Both the position numbers and the translations under genes were made by a program. Positions 1 to 9,216 of a stretch of 64,000 nucleotides of DNA are shown piece after piece; position 1 is the first letter of the stretch; every line of letters starts with the position of its first letter. This DNA is from Metabacillus indicus LMG 22858 (GTDB taxonomy: Bacteria > Bacillota > Bacilli > Bacillales > Bacillaceae): positions 310,001 to 374,000 of the forward strand of contig NZ_JGVU02000006.1 of NCBI RefSeq assembly GCF_000708755.2, given 5' to 3'. The notes beneath the pieces are model-generated. The model was not told where the DNA came from. It saw only the letters and a program-made list of their open reading frames with translations, and did not search any database.

Positions 1-29
1 CCTTTTATAAAGGTAAAGGATGGGATGAT

Positions 30-1151
30 ATGAAAAAACGAAATGTGAAAATCATCATGTCGATTGTGCTGATACCTAGCCTTGTCTTTGTCATGGTCAA
101 GGGAGGCGAAGCCCTTTTTACAAGATCGACTGGAAGCACGCCGGTAAAAGCCAGTTATGAGGAAGAAGACCTTGAAGTGGCGACATTCGCAGGAGGATGC
201 TTCTGGTGCATGGAACCGCCGTTTGAAAAGCTTGACGGGGTAGAGGACGTCATCTCCGGATATACGGGCGGTGAAGAGGAGAATCCTTCGTACAACGACG
301 TTTCATCAGGTCAGACAGGACATGTTGAATCCGTCCAGGTTGTGTATGACCCGAAAACCATTTCCTATAAGGAGCTTCTGGACGTTTACTGGAGACAGGT
401 AGACCCGACTGATGCGGACGGTCAGTTTGTGGACCGCGGAAAGCAGTATTCGACCGCCATCTTCTTCCACAGCGAAGAGCAGAAAAAAGAAGCGGAGTCA
501 TCCAAAACCGCGCTTGGCGAGTCGGGACGGTTTGATAAAGAAATTGTCACACCAATACTCCCTGCCAAAACCTTTTATATGGCAGAAGAGTATCATCAGG
601 ATTATTACAAAAAGAATGAAATCAGATATAAATACTACCGGGACAATTCAGGTAGGGATCAGTTTCTTGAAAAGGTCTGGGGGAAAAATGACGCCCAGGC
701 TCCTGCTGATTCCGCCTACTCCAGGCCAACGGATAAGGAGCTGAAAGAAAGCCTTACAGATATCCAGTATGAAGTAACGCAAAAAGACGGCACCGAAGAA
801 GCCTATAACAACGAATACTGGGACTTGAAGGACGACGGCATCTATGTGGACATCGTCTCAGGAGAACCTCTTTTCAGCTCAAAAGACAAGTATGATTCTA
901 AAACCGGCTGGCCGAGCTTTACGAAGCCGCTTGTGAAAGGGAACATCATTGAGAAAGAAGACCGCAGCTTCTTCACGGTGCGGACAGAGGTCCGGAGCAA
1001 ATACGGCGATTCGCATCTCGGCCATGTTTTTGACGACGGTCCGGAACCGATAGGCCTGAGATACTGCATCAATTCCGCCGCTCTAAGGTTTGTTCCCGTA
1101 GAGGATCTTGAGCAGGAAGGGTACAGTGAATTTGCAGATTTGTTTAAGTGA
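30..1151 (+). CDS. msrAB: Bifunctional peptide methionine sulfoxide reductase MsrA-MsrB, membrane-anchored
   Basis: Repairs oxidised methionine in proteins: the MsrA half reduces the S-sulfoxide and the MsrB half the R-sulfoxide. The 373-residue protein starts with a basic N-terminus and a hydrophobic segment (about residues 7-24), so it is probably exported or anchored outside the membrane. MsrA follows at about 48-205 with GGCFWC (catalytic Cys57). MsrB occupies about 235-370 with GWPSF and RYCINS (catalytic Cys near 346). The CxxC pairs that bind zinc in many MsrB proteins are absent (VSGEP and DSKTGW stand in their place), so this is the zinc-free type. Cytosolic Bacillus Msr enzymes are usually two separate proteins; the anchored fusion resembles surface MsrAB proteins of other bacteria. 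The start has an AAAGGATGGG ribosome site. Confidence 0.93.
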   Translation: MKKRNVKIIMSIVLIPSLVFVMVKGGEALFTRSTGSTPVKASYEEEDLEVATFAGGCFWCMEPPFEKLDGVEDVISGYTGGEEENPSYNDVSSGQTGHVESVQVVYDPKTISYKELLDVYWRQVDPTDADGQFVDRGKQYSTAIFFHSEEQKKEAESSKTALGESGRFDKEIVTPILPAKTFYMAEEYHQDYYKKNEIRYKYYRDNSGRDQFLEKVWGKNDAQAPADSAYSRPTDKELKESLTDIQYEVTQKDGTEEAYNNEYWDLKDDGIYVDIVSGEPLFSSKDKYDSKTGWPSFTKPLVKGNIIEKEDRSFFTVRTEVRSKYGDSHLGHVFDDGPEPIGLRYCINSAALRFVPVEDLEQEGYSEFADLFK

Positions 1152-1162
1152 AAAAACTCAAA

Positions 1163-1198
1163 AAAACTTCAGCCCGCGGGCTGAAGTTTTATTTTTTT
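1163..1198. terminator. Bidirectional Rho-independent terminator
   Basis: A stem of ACTTCAGCCCG paired with CGGGCTGAAGT is flanked by A-runs on the left and T-runs on the right. It serves msrAB from the left and the converging kinase gene from the right, and the T-run overlaps the kinase stop codon. Confidence 0.9.
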
Positions 1199-3033
1199 TA
1201 AAGGACGGTCACTTTCGTTCCTTTTCCGACTTCACTTTCCATTTTAAATTCGCCATTGTGCTCTGTAATGATTTTATTGCTGATTGTAAGCCCGAGGCCT
1301 ATTCCCTTTTCTTTGGTCGTAAAGAACGGCGTCCCCAGCTTTTTCAGTCTTTTTTCATCGATGCCTGCCCCGTTATCTTCGAACGTAAGCTTATAAAGAG
1401 CGCCGTCTATGCTGCACCCGCGGATCTTCAAAGTGCCTCCATCAGACATGGCTTCAATGGCATTTTTCATGACATTGATAAACACTTGTTTCATTTGGTT
1501 TCGTTCACATTCAATGAGCGATTCCTCCGCATCAAATGCCGTTTCAATACGAACATCTCTCAAAGCTGCTTCCGGATTAAGCAGAATAACGGTATCCTTC
1601 ACAAGCTGCACGAGATTTGTCCGCTCTTTCAGATGAATGGCCTGCGGTCTTGCAAGGGCCATAAACTCATTCACAATCTGTTCAATCCGGCTTAATTCAT
1701 CGATAATGACATTCTGGTACGTCTGATCTTCTTCATCTCTGTTCTTTTCAGTCAAAAGTTTAAAGAAGCCTTTTATCGAGGTCAGGGGATTCCGGATTTC
1801 GTGGGCGACTCCTGCTGCAAGCTCCCCGAGGACCGTCAGCTTTTCATAATTTTTAATGTATTCTTCTACTTTCCGTTTTTCCGTAATGTCCCTTGAAATA
1901 AACACAATGCTTTCCGGTTCGCCTTTTTGGTTCATGACAGCCATCCCTCTGCCTTCAAAGAGCATGGCTTGTCCGGATCGGCTGATTTTATGATAAGGAA
2001 GAGTGACGGGCTCCTTTGTCGTAAAGACGGTGGACATAATGTCCTGCGTCTGCTCATGATCACTCTCCATAATATACTTAAAGACATTTTCACCAATCAT
2101 GGCCTCAGGTTCATAGCCAAGGATTTTCCTGTAGGAAGGCGAAGCATACTTATATTTCCCCTCCAGGTCAACCACACAAATCAAATCATTGCTGTGTTCG
2201 AGAATAATCCTGTATTTGCTCTCGCTTTTTCTCAGCCGCTCTTCTGTCATCTTTCTCTGTGTAATATTTCTTGAAACGACTATGGCGTGTTTAAGCTCGT
2301 CTTGCTCCTGTACTGGAATTCCGTGTGATTCAAGCCAGATATAGGTTTGATCCTTGCAAAGATAGCGGTACTCAACCGTCATCTGCCTGTTTTCTGTCAC
2401 CATCGTATAAAATTGCCCGGCAATCTGTTCCCTGTCCTCAGGATGGACGAATTTAAACGGACTGGATCCGATGACCTCTTCTGCCCCGTAGCCGAGCACT
2501 TCTTTAAAGGACGGCGAAACATATGTGAAAAGCCCCTCTTCATCAAGCAGTCCGACAATATCTCGCATGTTCTCCGTAATCAGACGAAATCGCTTAATTG
2601 TTTCTTCATGCTCTTTTTCAAGCAGTTTCTTCTCCGTTATATCCCGGATAATGACCTGGGTTGCCTGAGTATCCCCCCATACATTCGGGAGCGACGTTAC
2701 TTCAACATATATAGGATGACCTGTCTTCGTATACCACAGCTGCTCCATCGCAGGCGGTGTATACCCGCACTTTGTATCCAGAATTCTCTGCTCGATGTTC
2801 TCTCTGTATTGGGGATCTATCGAATCCCATATGGGCTTTCCTATTAGCTCTTCCCTGCTGCCGTAATGAAGCATCGAAGCAGCAGAAGGATTAACGTACG
2901 TCCAATTCCGGTCTTCATGTATCAAAAAAGCAGTTGGAGAATTCTCAAGCTGATTTGTATATGCTTCCCTCAGCGCATCAAGCTTCTCCTGAGATAGGAC
3001 CTTCCCGCCGCAGTCTTGCTCAAGGTTCTTCAT
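1198..3033 (-). CDS. PAS-domain sensor histidine kinase (sporulation KinA/KinE type)
   Basis: A 611-residue cytoplasmic sensor kinase. Three PAS domains lie at about residues 15-135, 145-265 and 270-390, each ending in an 'IxRDITEKK'-like PAC motif. The dimerisation/phosphoacceptor helix follows, with the H-box HEIRNPLTSIKGFF, and a HATPase domain ends the protein with N-box (NAIEAM), DNGAGI and GLGLTIS. No membrane segment is visible. This architecture is that of Bacillus sporulation kinases that feed phosphate to Spo0F. No response regulator gene is adjacent, as expected for an orphan phosphorelay kinase. The start has GGAGGGG ten bases upstream. Assignment to one particular Kin protein is not possible from this sequence alone. 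Confidence 0.85.
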   Translation of the reverse strand: MKNLEQDCGGKVLSQEKLDALREAYTNQLENSPTAFLIHEDRNWTYVNPSAASMLHYGSREELIGKPIWDSIDPQYRENIEQRILDTKCGYTPPAMEQLWYTKTGHPIYVEVTSLPNVWGDTQATQVIIRDITEKKLLEKEHEETIKRFRLITENMRDIVGLLDEEGLFTYVSPSFKEVLGYGAEEVIGSSPFKFVHPEDREQIAGQFYTMVTENRQMTVEYRYLCKDQTYIWLESHGIPVQEQDELKHAIVVSRNITQRKMTEERLRKSESKYRIILEHSNDLICVVDLEGKYKYASPSYRKILGYEPEAMIGENVFKYIMESDHEQTQDIMSTVFTTKEPVTLPYHKISRSGQAMLFEGRGMAVMNQKGEPESIVFISRDITEKRKVEEYIKNYEKLTVLGELAAGVAHEIRNPLTSIKGFFKLLTEKNRDEEDQTYQNVIIDELSRIEQIVNEFMALARPQAIHLKERTNLVQLVKDTVILLNPEAALRDVRIETAFDAEESLIECERNQMKQVFINVMKNAIEAMSDGGTLKIRGCSIDGALYKLTFEDNGAGIDEKRLKKLGTPFFTTKEKGIGLGLTISNKIITEHNGEFKMESEVGKGTKVTVL

Positions 3034-3117
3034 CTGTGTCCATCCCCTCCACTTCTCTCTTTCCTATCCTTAATATATCAAAAATTCTAAAATTAAGGAA
3101 CGAAAAGCGGAGCTGAT

Positions 3118-3728
3118 GGGCAGCTTCGGGAGTGACGCCACTTTTTCACTATTCCCTCTGGACTTGTGGCACCACTAGACGGAGTGATACCACTTTTCAC
3201 TCTTCCACCATCGGACTTGTGGCACCACTAGCCCGAGTGATACCACTTTTCACTTCTCCACCATCGGACTTGTGGCACCACTAGACGGAGTGATACCACT
3301 TTTCACTCTTCCACCATCGGACTTGTGGCACCACTAGGCAGAGTAATGCCACTTTTCACCTTCCCCCCCCCAGACTTGTGGCACCACTAGACGGAGTGAT
3401 ACCACTTTTCACTCTTCCACCATCGGACTTGTGGCACCACTAGGCAGAGTAATGCCACTTTTCACCTTTCCCCCCCAGACTTGTGGCACCACTAAGCGGA
3501 GTCACGCCACTTTCCTCACTTCCACCCCTGGACTTGTGGCACCATTCGGCGAAGTGTCGCCACTTTTCACTCTTCCACCCCTGGACTTGTGGCACCATTC
3601 GGCGAAGTGTCGCCACTTTTCACTCTTCCATCCCTGGACTTGTGGCACCATTCGGCGAAGTGTCGCCACTTTTCACCTTTCACCGCCCCGGACTTGTCGC
3701 ATCACTTAGCAGGAGTAACACCACCATC
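3118..3728. repeat. Tandem array 1, 53-bp units (about 11 copies)
   Basis: The unit start GACTTGTGGCACCA recurs at 3161, 3214, 3267, 3320, 3373, 3426, 3478, 3531, 3584, 3637 and 3691; spacing is 53 bp with single 52 and 54 bp steps, and a degenerate flank begins near 3118. Each unit holds an inverted repeat of 11 bp arms around a 6 bp loop, for example GTGGCACCACT and AGTGATACCAC. Read on the minus strand, mismatches become G-U pairs in most units. Three sub-variants of the right arm occur (AGTGATACCAC, AGTAATGCCAC, AAGTGTCGCCAC); the last is confined to units 8-10. A 53-bp period cannot keep one reading frame, so the frames that cross it are not genes. The rest of the gap, 3034-3117, shows only the kinase leader. 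Confidence 0.95.
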
Positions 3729-3776
3729 AAAAAAACAGGGCCCGAAAGGCGAGGTATCCCGCCTGTCAGTCCCCTG
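3729..3776 (-). terminator. Terminator of the germination operon
   Basis: On the minus strand, directly after the stop of the Ger(x)C gene, an outer stem CAGGG/CCCTG encloses an inner hairpin AGGCGG/CTCGCCT and is followed by seven T. It separates the operon from tandem array 1. Confidence 0.8.
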
Positions 3777-4892
3777 CTAATTAATAATCCCATGATGCAC
3801 AATCTCAACCGACACGTCCGGTTCGATCGAAATTTCAGGATAGTCTTTGTCCCAGTCAAGTTCCTTCCACAATTCCGGATGATAGGCAATGAGTTCCCTG
3901 CCGATTCCGAGATAATCGCAGTTTGCTTCCTGGATGATGGAAATGGCTTCTTCCACATTTTGCTGAAGCTTTTTCTCGATCCCTTTTTGAAGATTTTCAA
4001 GGACATTTTTTTCATATAAGCGGTCATGCGGGAATTCCATAATATCGAGCTCTGCTTTGAAAGGAAGCTTGACCTTAACTTTATTCAAGCCATCCTTCTC
4101 TATTTTCAGCTTGCCTTTTGAATGAGAGATTTCGTAGGATACCGTCAGCTGCTCATCTTTAAACGGAATCGTATCATTAATCATCATCGCTTTGTTTCGT
4201 TTATTGCTCAATGCAAGCAGCAGTTTCGTCTGATCTGTATTTACTGTAACTCCGGTAAATTTATCTTTATGGAAAAGGGCGGCACCTGCAACTTCTGCTG
4301 CCTGGTTGCTTTCATTAAGCTTCATATAAGGAAGCATCAAGCCTTTTCCTTCATCAAATAGAATGGTGCAGATGGATTGGATGGTTTCAGTCGGAACAGT
4401 TGATTCGATTTCCATTGTTTTGATTAATCCGGAAAGGTTTTCGCCAATCAGCTCATCTCCCACCTTCTGAAGTTCCAATATGGCCTTCGGGTCCTTCTCC
4501 ACAACAATAAACTTTCCATTAAGCGGACTTTCAGGCGTGCGGTAGAGAACATCTGCGAATTGAAGCAGTCCCTTTTTGGCCAGGTCATCCTGCAGGAGGA
4601 AGATCTTGTTTTTTGCCGTCATTAAAAAGCCTGAAGCCTCTTGATTCAGTTTGATTTTTGCATCGCGGGATGATTTTGCAACTACCGAATATGTTTTATT
4701 GACCGGTCTTTGCTCCTTAGTTGTATACGTATGGATGGACGTGGTGACCAATACCTCATCTTCCGACTTTACCTGAAAAGCGGTCGCGGACATAAAAACT
4801 GTATTTTTTAAAAGTTTTTGGTCCCAGCACCCGCTTAGCAGCGTCACCGACAGCCCGGCTAAAAACAGCGGTTTAAGCTTGTTCATTTTCAT
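3777..4892 (-). CDS. Spore germination receptor subunit C, Ger(x)C lipoprotein
   Basis: The lipoprotein subunit of a GerA-type nutrient receptor, located on the outer face of the spore inner membrane. With the start at 4892 it begins MKMNKLKPLF and carries a signal peptide with lipobox LLSGC followed by WDQ, typical of Ger(x)C proteins. The body is the Ger(x)C domain (about residues 30-365). The longer frame from 4955 was rejected: GAAAGGGG lies about nine bases before 4892, and the lipobox needs the hydrophobic stretch near the N-terminus. The gene overlaps the end of the permease gene by 20 bp, so the three ger genes are translationally linked. The germinant is unknown. Confidence 0.9.
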   Translation of the reverse strand: MKMNKLKPLFLAGLSVTLLSGCWDQKLLKNTVFMSATAFQVKSEDEVLVTTSIHTYTTKEQRPVNKTYSVVAKSSRDAKIKLNQEASGFLMTAKNKIFLLQDDLAKKGLLQFADVLYRTPESPLNGKFIVVEKDPKAILELQKVGDELIGENLSGLIKTMEIESTVPTETIQSICTILFDEGKGLMLPYMKLNESNQAAEVAGAALFHKDKFTGVTVNTDQTKLLLALSNKRNKAMMINDTIPFKDEQLTVSYEISHSKGKLKIEKDGLNKVKVKLPFKAELDIMEFPHDRLYEKNVLENLQKGIEKKLQQNVEEAISIIQEANCDYLGIGRELIAYHPELWKELDWDKDYPEISIEPDVSVEIVHHGIIN

Positions 4893-5970
4893 TTTTCGCT
4901 TTCCCCTTTCTGACAAATGATAGTAGGAAGAGGATGAGAGGAATTGTAAACACAAAAACCAGCGATGACATGTTCACAATGTCCGCAAGCTTTTCTGTGA
5001 GCTGATCACTTTTAGCGGGAGTTAACGCAAGCAAAGTGACAGCAATAACGACGACAGGCACAAACGGACGGTGGTTCTTTTTCCCGGAAACGTTCTGCAT
5101 GCCCTTGCTTGCAATGTAAATATACATTAGTCCTGATGTGATGACCGAAACAACCCAAATAGCGAGAAACACCAAATCTACTCGTTCAATGACAGAGTAT
5201 GTAATAGCCTTCAGCAGATAAAGCGTTGGCTCAGGTACGATTGGCATCTCTTTTGGACTGAAAAAGATAAGGCTTGTAAACGTAATGTACGAATAGAACA
5301 GAGTGACAATCAGGTTGCTCAGGGACACCATCTTCAGGCTCTGAGCAGGCTTCCCTTCTACATATGGATAGAGAAAGAGCAGAATTTCAAATCCCATGTA
5401 GGACATAATCGCTTCTTTGCTGCCAAGCAGAATATTGACAATTCCGCTTTCTCCAACGGGAAATACATAGCGGATATCCACCGTTTTATAGGCATTGAGG
5501 GTCAAAAGAAACAAGAAAATAAGCAAAGTAGAGACAAGCACATAAAACCTGGCTAATTTTCGTATATTCTCCTTTGCAAAATAGAGGGCCACTGCAGATA
5601 GCAGCAAAATCAGCACCCAGGCAGGCGTAAAGTGATAAATCCATCTTTTTAGAACGTTGACATACAACACAGCAATCAAACTAGACAGGAATATATAGAA
5701 AATGATGTAGCCGTAATTTAAGAAGGTTCCCAAGTGTTTGCCGAGGAGCCGTTTATTGATGTCAAATAGACTGTGTGAGGGAAATTTCTTCACAAGCAGC
5801 CAAAAGAACAGAATAACAATCTGTGCGGCTGCACCGGCTATTAATGCAGATATCCACCCATCCTTGCCTGCAGTCTTATAAAGGTTATAAGGCAGGGAAA
5901 GAACACCGATTCCAATCTGGGTCTGAAGGACAAGGAACAGAAGCTGCTTGTGCGTAATAGTATGCTTCAT
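4873..5970 (-). CDS. Spore germination receptor subunit B, GerAB-type permease
   Basis: An integral membrane protein of the APC superfamily, the germinant-binding subunit of GerA-type receptors. About ten hydrophobic segments are visible, starting with the family motif region QTQIGIGVLSLPYN near the N-terminus. The chosen start MKHTITHKQL at 5970 overlaps the stop of the A subunit as ATGA; a start at 5988 has its purine-rich stretch too close to the ATG. With the chosen start the protein has 365 residues, the usual family length. Confidence 0.9.
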   Translation of the reverse strand: MKHTITHKQLLFLVLQTQIGIGVLSLPYNLYKTAGKDGWISALIAGAAAQIVILFFWLLVKKFPSHSLFDINKRLLGKHLGTFLNYGYIIFYIFLSSLIAVLYVNVLKRWIYHFTPAWVLILLLSAVALYFAKENIRKLARFYVLVSTLLIFLFLLTLNAYKTVDIRYVFPVGESGIVNILLGSKEAIMSYMGFEILLFLYPYVEGKPAQSLKMVSLSNLIVTLFYSYITFTSLIFFSPKEMPIVPEPTLYLLKAITYSVIERVDLVFLAIWVVSVITSGLMYIYIASKGMQNVSGKKNHRPFVPVVVIAVTLLALTPAKSDQLTEKLADIVNMSSLVFVFTIPLILFLLSFVRKGKAKNENEQA

Positions 5971-7508
5971 TTCTTTTGTCCCGCCCATTTCCTCATTGAC
6001 TTTTGGCGCCTGATTCTTTGCGGCAGCGTGTCCCTCGGCCGATCATTCATATACCAGTGGTGCATGCGCAGAACGGAATCTTTCATGTTATCAAACTGCA
6101 TAGGTACAAGAGGGTAAAAATAGGGTGTTCCAAATGATTCAAGAAGACTTAAATGCATAATGATCAGGACAAAAATAAAGACAATCCCCAAATACCCAAA
6201 AATCGCTGCCCCGAACATCATCGGAAAGCTCAAAAGCCGGAGCGCTGTGCTCATATCATTCGAAGGAACAACAAAAGCTGCTATGGCTGTGAGGGCGATG
6301 ACAATAATCATCATATTGGATACGAGATTTGCTTCAACAATTGCTGTCCCGATAACTAAACCGCCTACAACACCGATTGTCTGGGAGATAGATGTAGGCA
6401 GACGCAAAGCTGCTTCTCTCAGCAGTTCCAGAATGATAACCATGAGCAAAGCTTCAGCGAGAGGCGGAAGCGGAACATTCTCAAGGGAGCTTTTAACCGT
6501 CAGAATCAAATCATTTGGAATCAGCTCATAGTGAAATGAAATCGTTGCGATATACAATGCCGGTAGACTTATCGCAATGAAAAAGCCCAATATGCGGATC
6601 AGCCGGTAAAAAGACCCGTACAGCGAGCGGCTGTTATAGTCTTCGGGAGATTGGAAAAATGAAAAGAAATTAACAGGTGTTATAAGGGCTGAAGCACTTC
6701 CTGTAGGCAAAATCGCCACTCTTCCTTCCAGTAAATTTGACACAATTTTATCCGGCCGTTCTGTATTTAAAAGCTGCGGAAAAAAAGAGAACGGATTTTC
6801 TTCAAGTGACTCTTCAATGATTCCTGGAGAGTCCAGGGCATCTGTTTCAATTGTCTTAAGGCGTGTAATCACATCTTTAACTAATTTCTGATTTGTCAGG
6901 TGATTCATGTACACAACCGCTACTCTTGTTCTTGAAACACTTCCAATTTGCACATATTTCACAACTACACTTCCATCTAAAATCCGCTGCCTGACCAGAT
7001 TCAGATTAATATCCAGATTTTCTGTCAGCCCTTCATGAGACCCTCTGATGACCTTTTCATTTTGAGGCTGCTGCACAGATCGTGCCTGACTGATGCCGGC
7101 ATCTATGCAATAAATGATGTCTGTTTCTTCAATTAACAGCAGGCACGCACCTTTACATAAATAGTGAATCGCTTCGTGAATATCTTTGGTTTTTGTAATA
7201 GAGGCAATTGCAACTGCGTCTTCTACTTCACCGGATTTCGCCTGCTGCAGCGGACCAATGACATCCTGGTTGATTTTCTCAGATTGCATCATCGGAACAA
7301 AATAAAGGAGCAGTGCCTGCTTTCCCTGAAACTGTATTCTCCTTTGTCCAAGATCATCAGTGTGGTCGAGATGGGTAAGAATCTTAGCGATATTAACGTT
7401 AAAATGAGGAGAAACGGGAATGTTGACATCAGCCGGCGACACAACATTCTGCGGCTGCGGCTTCTTTTTTTCCGATTCCTTCTTCTTCATTTTTAAAAAC
7501 GAAAACAT
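5967..7508 (-). CDS. Spore germination receptor subunit A, GerA family
   Basis: First gene of the germinant receptor operon and a member of the GerA family that includes SpoVAF. The 513-residue protein has a long hydrophilic N-terminal half (about 1-300) with a basic, Lys-rich start, then four to five membrane segments (about 305-465) and a short basic C-terminal tail. The conserved region LPTGSASALITPVNFF precedes the membrane part. GGGGAG lies seven bases before the ATG. The A-B-C order with overlapping ends is the classic gerA arrangement. Confidence 0.92.
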   Translation of the reverse strand: MFSFLKMKKKESEKKKPQPQNVVSPADVNIPVSPHFNVNIAKILTHLDHTDDLGQRRIQFQGKQALLLYFVPMMQSEKINQDVIGPLQQAKSGEVEDAVAIASITKTKDIHEAIHYLCKGACLLLIEETDIIYCIDAGISQARSVQQPQNEKVIRGSHEGLTENLDINLNLVRQRILDGSVVVKYVQIGSVSRTRVAVVYMNHLTNQKLVKDVITRLKTIETDALDSPGIIEESLEENPFSFFPQLLNTERPDKIVSNLLEGRVAILPTGSASALITPVNFFSFFQSPEDYNSRSLYGSFYRLIRILGFFIAISLPALYIATISFHYELIPNDLILTVKSSLENVPLPPLAEALLMVIILELLREAALRLPTSISQTIGVVGGLVIGTAIVEANLVSNMMIIVIALTAIAAFVVPSNDMSTALRLLSFPMMFGAAIFGYLGIVFIFVLIIMHLSLLESFGTPYFYPLVPMQFDNMKDSVLRMHHWYMNDRPRDTLPQRIRRQKSMRKWAGQKK

Positions 7509-7541
7509 TCTCTTCTCCCCTTTCTCCTAGATGTATGAGAT

Positions 7542-7572
7542 TAGTTTCTATGTCAGCTGGCAAAAGTATGCA
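7542..7572 (-). promoter_or_regulatory. Candidate sigma-G promoter of the germination operon
   Basis: On the minus strand TGCATA (7567-7572) fits the sigma-G -35 consensus TGMATA. After an 18 bp spacer comes GAAACTA (7542-7548), five of seven with CATWMTA. GerA operons are known to be forespore-expressed from sigma-G promoters. The -10 match is imperfect, so this stays a candidate. Confidence 0.35.
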
Positions 7573-7612
7573 TTTTATATCTTCACTTGTGAACCTGTTG
7601 CTTTAAGAATAG

Positions 7613-7648
7613 AAAAAAGGCGTCCGAATGTTTTCGGAGCGCCTTTAT
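7613..7648 (-). terminator. Terminator of the NADH oxidase gene
   Basis: On the minus strand GGCGCTCCGAA pairs with TTCGGACGCC around a short loop, with one bulge, followed by six T. Confidence 0.85.
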
Positions 7649-7651
7649 AAA

Positions 7652-8986
7652 TTATGAGTGGATCGCCTGCAAACCAGCCTGATTCAGGAAGTTCCAAGGC
7701 TTGTTATAGTGAGGCTGGAAGAAGAAGTCGACAAAGCCAAGCTCATCAATAGTCATGCTGTTTTGTATGCAGACAGACAGTGTGTTGATCGATTGTGTCA
7801 GGTCTGCTTTGGACATCACCTGTGCACCGACAATTCTCCGTGTCTCTTCTTCATAGACAACTTTCAGCGTAACAGGTTCGTAGGTTGGCATGAATTCCGG
7901 ACGATCGTTTTCTAAAATTGTGATACTTTTCACATTCATGTCTGCAAGAGAAGCAGCCGTTTCCGTCATCCCGGTTGATGCAATGTTCTGATCATAGATT
8001 TTAATGCCTGAGGTACCCTGTGTTCCCATATATTTAATCGTCTTTTTAACGAGGTTTCTTGCAGCAAGAGTTCCCATTCGAACAGCGTTGGTTGCAAGCG
8101 GGATATAGGCGTGCTTTCCAGTCGGGTTGTAGCGAATCGCACAGCTGTCACCGGCTGCAAAGATATCTTCATTGCTTGACTGCATATATTCATTCACGAT
8201 AATGGCCCCGTTATCAAGCATTTCGACCTGTCCTTTGAGCAATTCTGTATTAGGCTTGAAACCGATGCAGAGAACAACCAGATCCGATTCATACTCACCA
8301 TGGGTTGTCACAACCTTTGTCACTTTCCCGTTTTCGCCTTTAAATTGTTTGACGGTTTCCCCAAGAGCAAGTGTAACTCCGCGGTTTTCAAACTCCGTTT
8401 CAACAACTTCTGTGTATTCCGCGTCGAGGTATTTGCTCAAGACTCTGTCTTCGCTGTCAATCAGCGTTACTTCTTTTCCGTAGGATTCGAACGCTTCTAC
8501 AAGTTCAATGCCGATATAGCCTGCGCCGACAACGGTAATTTTTTTCGTTTCTTTTGCTTTATCAATAATGGTATTGGCATGCTGATAATTTTTTGAAAGG
8601 ACGATGTTTTCCAGATTGATGCCCTCAATCGGCGGAATAATCGGCCAGGATCCTGTCGTCATAATTAATTTGTCATACGTGTCGACAACTTCTTCGCCCG
8701 TTTCCAGGTTTTGTGCCGTCAATGTTTTTGCTTTAGAATCAATGGCCGTGACAGCATGTCTCATTTTCATCGCTGCCCCCATTTTTTCAAGTTCTCCGGG
8801 TGATGAATAGAAAAGCCCCTGTGCATCTTCAACGACTCCGCCTACATATAGGGCAATGCCGCAAGAGAGAAATGATACATTATCGTTTTTCTCATAAACC
8901 GTTATTTCTGCATCCGGATAAAGCTTTGCCATATTTGAAACAGCTGCCGTTCCAGCATGTGTACATCCGATAACTGCGATTTTCAT
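7652..8986 (-). CDS. nox: NADH oxidase, water-forming type (FAD pyridine nucleotide-disulfide family)
   Basis: A 444-residue flavoprotein predicted to oxidise NADH with reduction of O2, thereby regenerating NAD+. It has an FAD-binding start (MKIAVIGCTHAGTAA), the single redox cysteine Cys42 in SFLSCG, which is conserved in water-forming Nox, a second dinucleotide site (VVGAGYIGIEL, about residue 155), and FAAGDSC near 275. The C-terminal dimerisation domain is present. A CoA-disulfide reductase is the main alternative, since both share Cys42. GGGAGG lies nine bases before the ATG. Its promoter is bracketed by three Rex boxes, which fits an NADH-responsive enzyme. Confidence 0.85.
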   Translation of the reverse strand: MKIAVIGCTHAGTAAVSNMAKLYPDAEITVYEKNDNVSFLSCGIALYVGGVVEDAQGLFYSSPGELEKMGAAMKMRHAVTAIDSKAKTLTAQNLETGEEVVDTYDKLIMTTGSWPIIPPIEGINLENIVLSKNYQHANTIIDKAKETKKITVVGAGYIGIELVEAFESYGKEVTLIDSEDRVLSKYLDAEYTEVVETEFENRGVTLALGETVKQFKGENGKVTKVVTTHGEYESDLVVLCIGFKPNTELLKGQVEMLDNGAIIVNEYMQSSNEDIFAAGDSCAIRYNPTGKHAYIPLATNAVRMGTLAARNLVKKTIKYMGTQGTSGIKIYDQNIASTGMTETAASLADMNVKSITILENDRPEFMPTYEPVTLKVVYEEETRRIVGAQVMSKADLTQSINTLSVCIQNSMTIDELGFVDFFFQPHYNKPWNFLNQAGLQAIHS

Positions 8987-9019
8987 AAAGCAATTCCTCC
9001 CTGAGAGTAACTTGTTAGT

Positions 9020-9037
9020 TTGTGAAGTTTTTCACAT
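9020..9037. promoter_or_regulatory. Rex operator 1 (nox leader)
   Basis: TTGTGAAGTTTTTCACAT matches the Rex consensus TTGTGAWWWWWTTCACAA closely. It lies downstream of the predicted nox start point, between promoter and gene. Confidence 0.8.
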
Positions 9038-9041
9038 GATA

Positions 9042-9059
9042 TTGTGAAGGAATTCACAT
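9042..9059. promoter_or_regulatory. Rex operator 2 (nox leader)
   Basis: TTGTGAAGGAATTCACAT is a second Rex-type inverted repeat, 22 bp centre to centre from operator 1 (about two helical turns). Confidence 0.75.
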
Positions 9060-9074
9060 ATCCTTTATGACCCT

Positions 9075-9103
9075 ATTATATCTCCGCTCCTTTCGAAATG
9101 CAA
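9075..9103 (-). promoter_or_regulatory. Sigma-A promoter of nox
   Basis: On the minus strand TTGCAT (9098-9103), a 17 bp spacer and TATAAT make a near-consensus promoter. Transcription would start near 9068, just before Rex operator 2. Confidence 0.8.
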
Positions 9104-9109
9104 GAGATA

Positions 9110-9127
9110 TTGTGAAGTTTTTCACAA
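9110..9127. promoter_or_regulatory. Rex operator 3 (between nox and oppB-like gene)
   Basis: TTGTGAAGTTTTTCACAA is a perfect 18-bp Rex consensus box. It lies just upstream of the nox -35 and 90 bp before the divergent permease gene, so it could control either. Confidence 0.85.
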
Positions 9128-9216
9128 ATACTTTTGGAAATATTTTCTTATATTCTATGCACAAATCAAAAGTCATGGTAAAATTTTTACAATACTCAGA
9201 AAATGGATGTGTTTAT

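Noticed and set aside
1108-1695. Plus-strand 195-residue frame opposite the histidine kinase
   Set aside because: Antisense shadow of a clear kinase gene; no family features and crosses a terminator.
3431-3780. Repetitive plus-strand reading frames over array 1 with a Pro/Leu/Thr-rich product
   Set aside because: They arise from the 53-bp repeat, which shifts frame every unit; no ribosome site, and the same holds for frames over the other arrays.
9110-9160. Promoter for the OppBC-like operon downstream of Rex box 3
   Set aside because: No -35/-10 pair with acceptable spacing could be found on the plus strand.
9067-9216. Upstream extension of the OppB-like gene
   Set aside because: It would cover the nox promoter region and a Rex box, is hydrophilic, and has no ribosome site.
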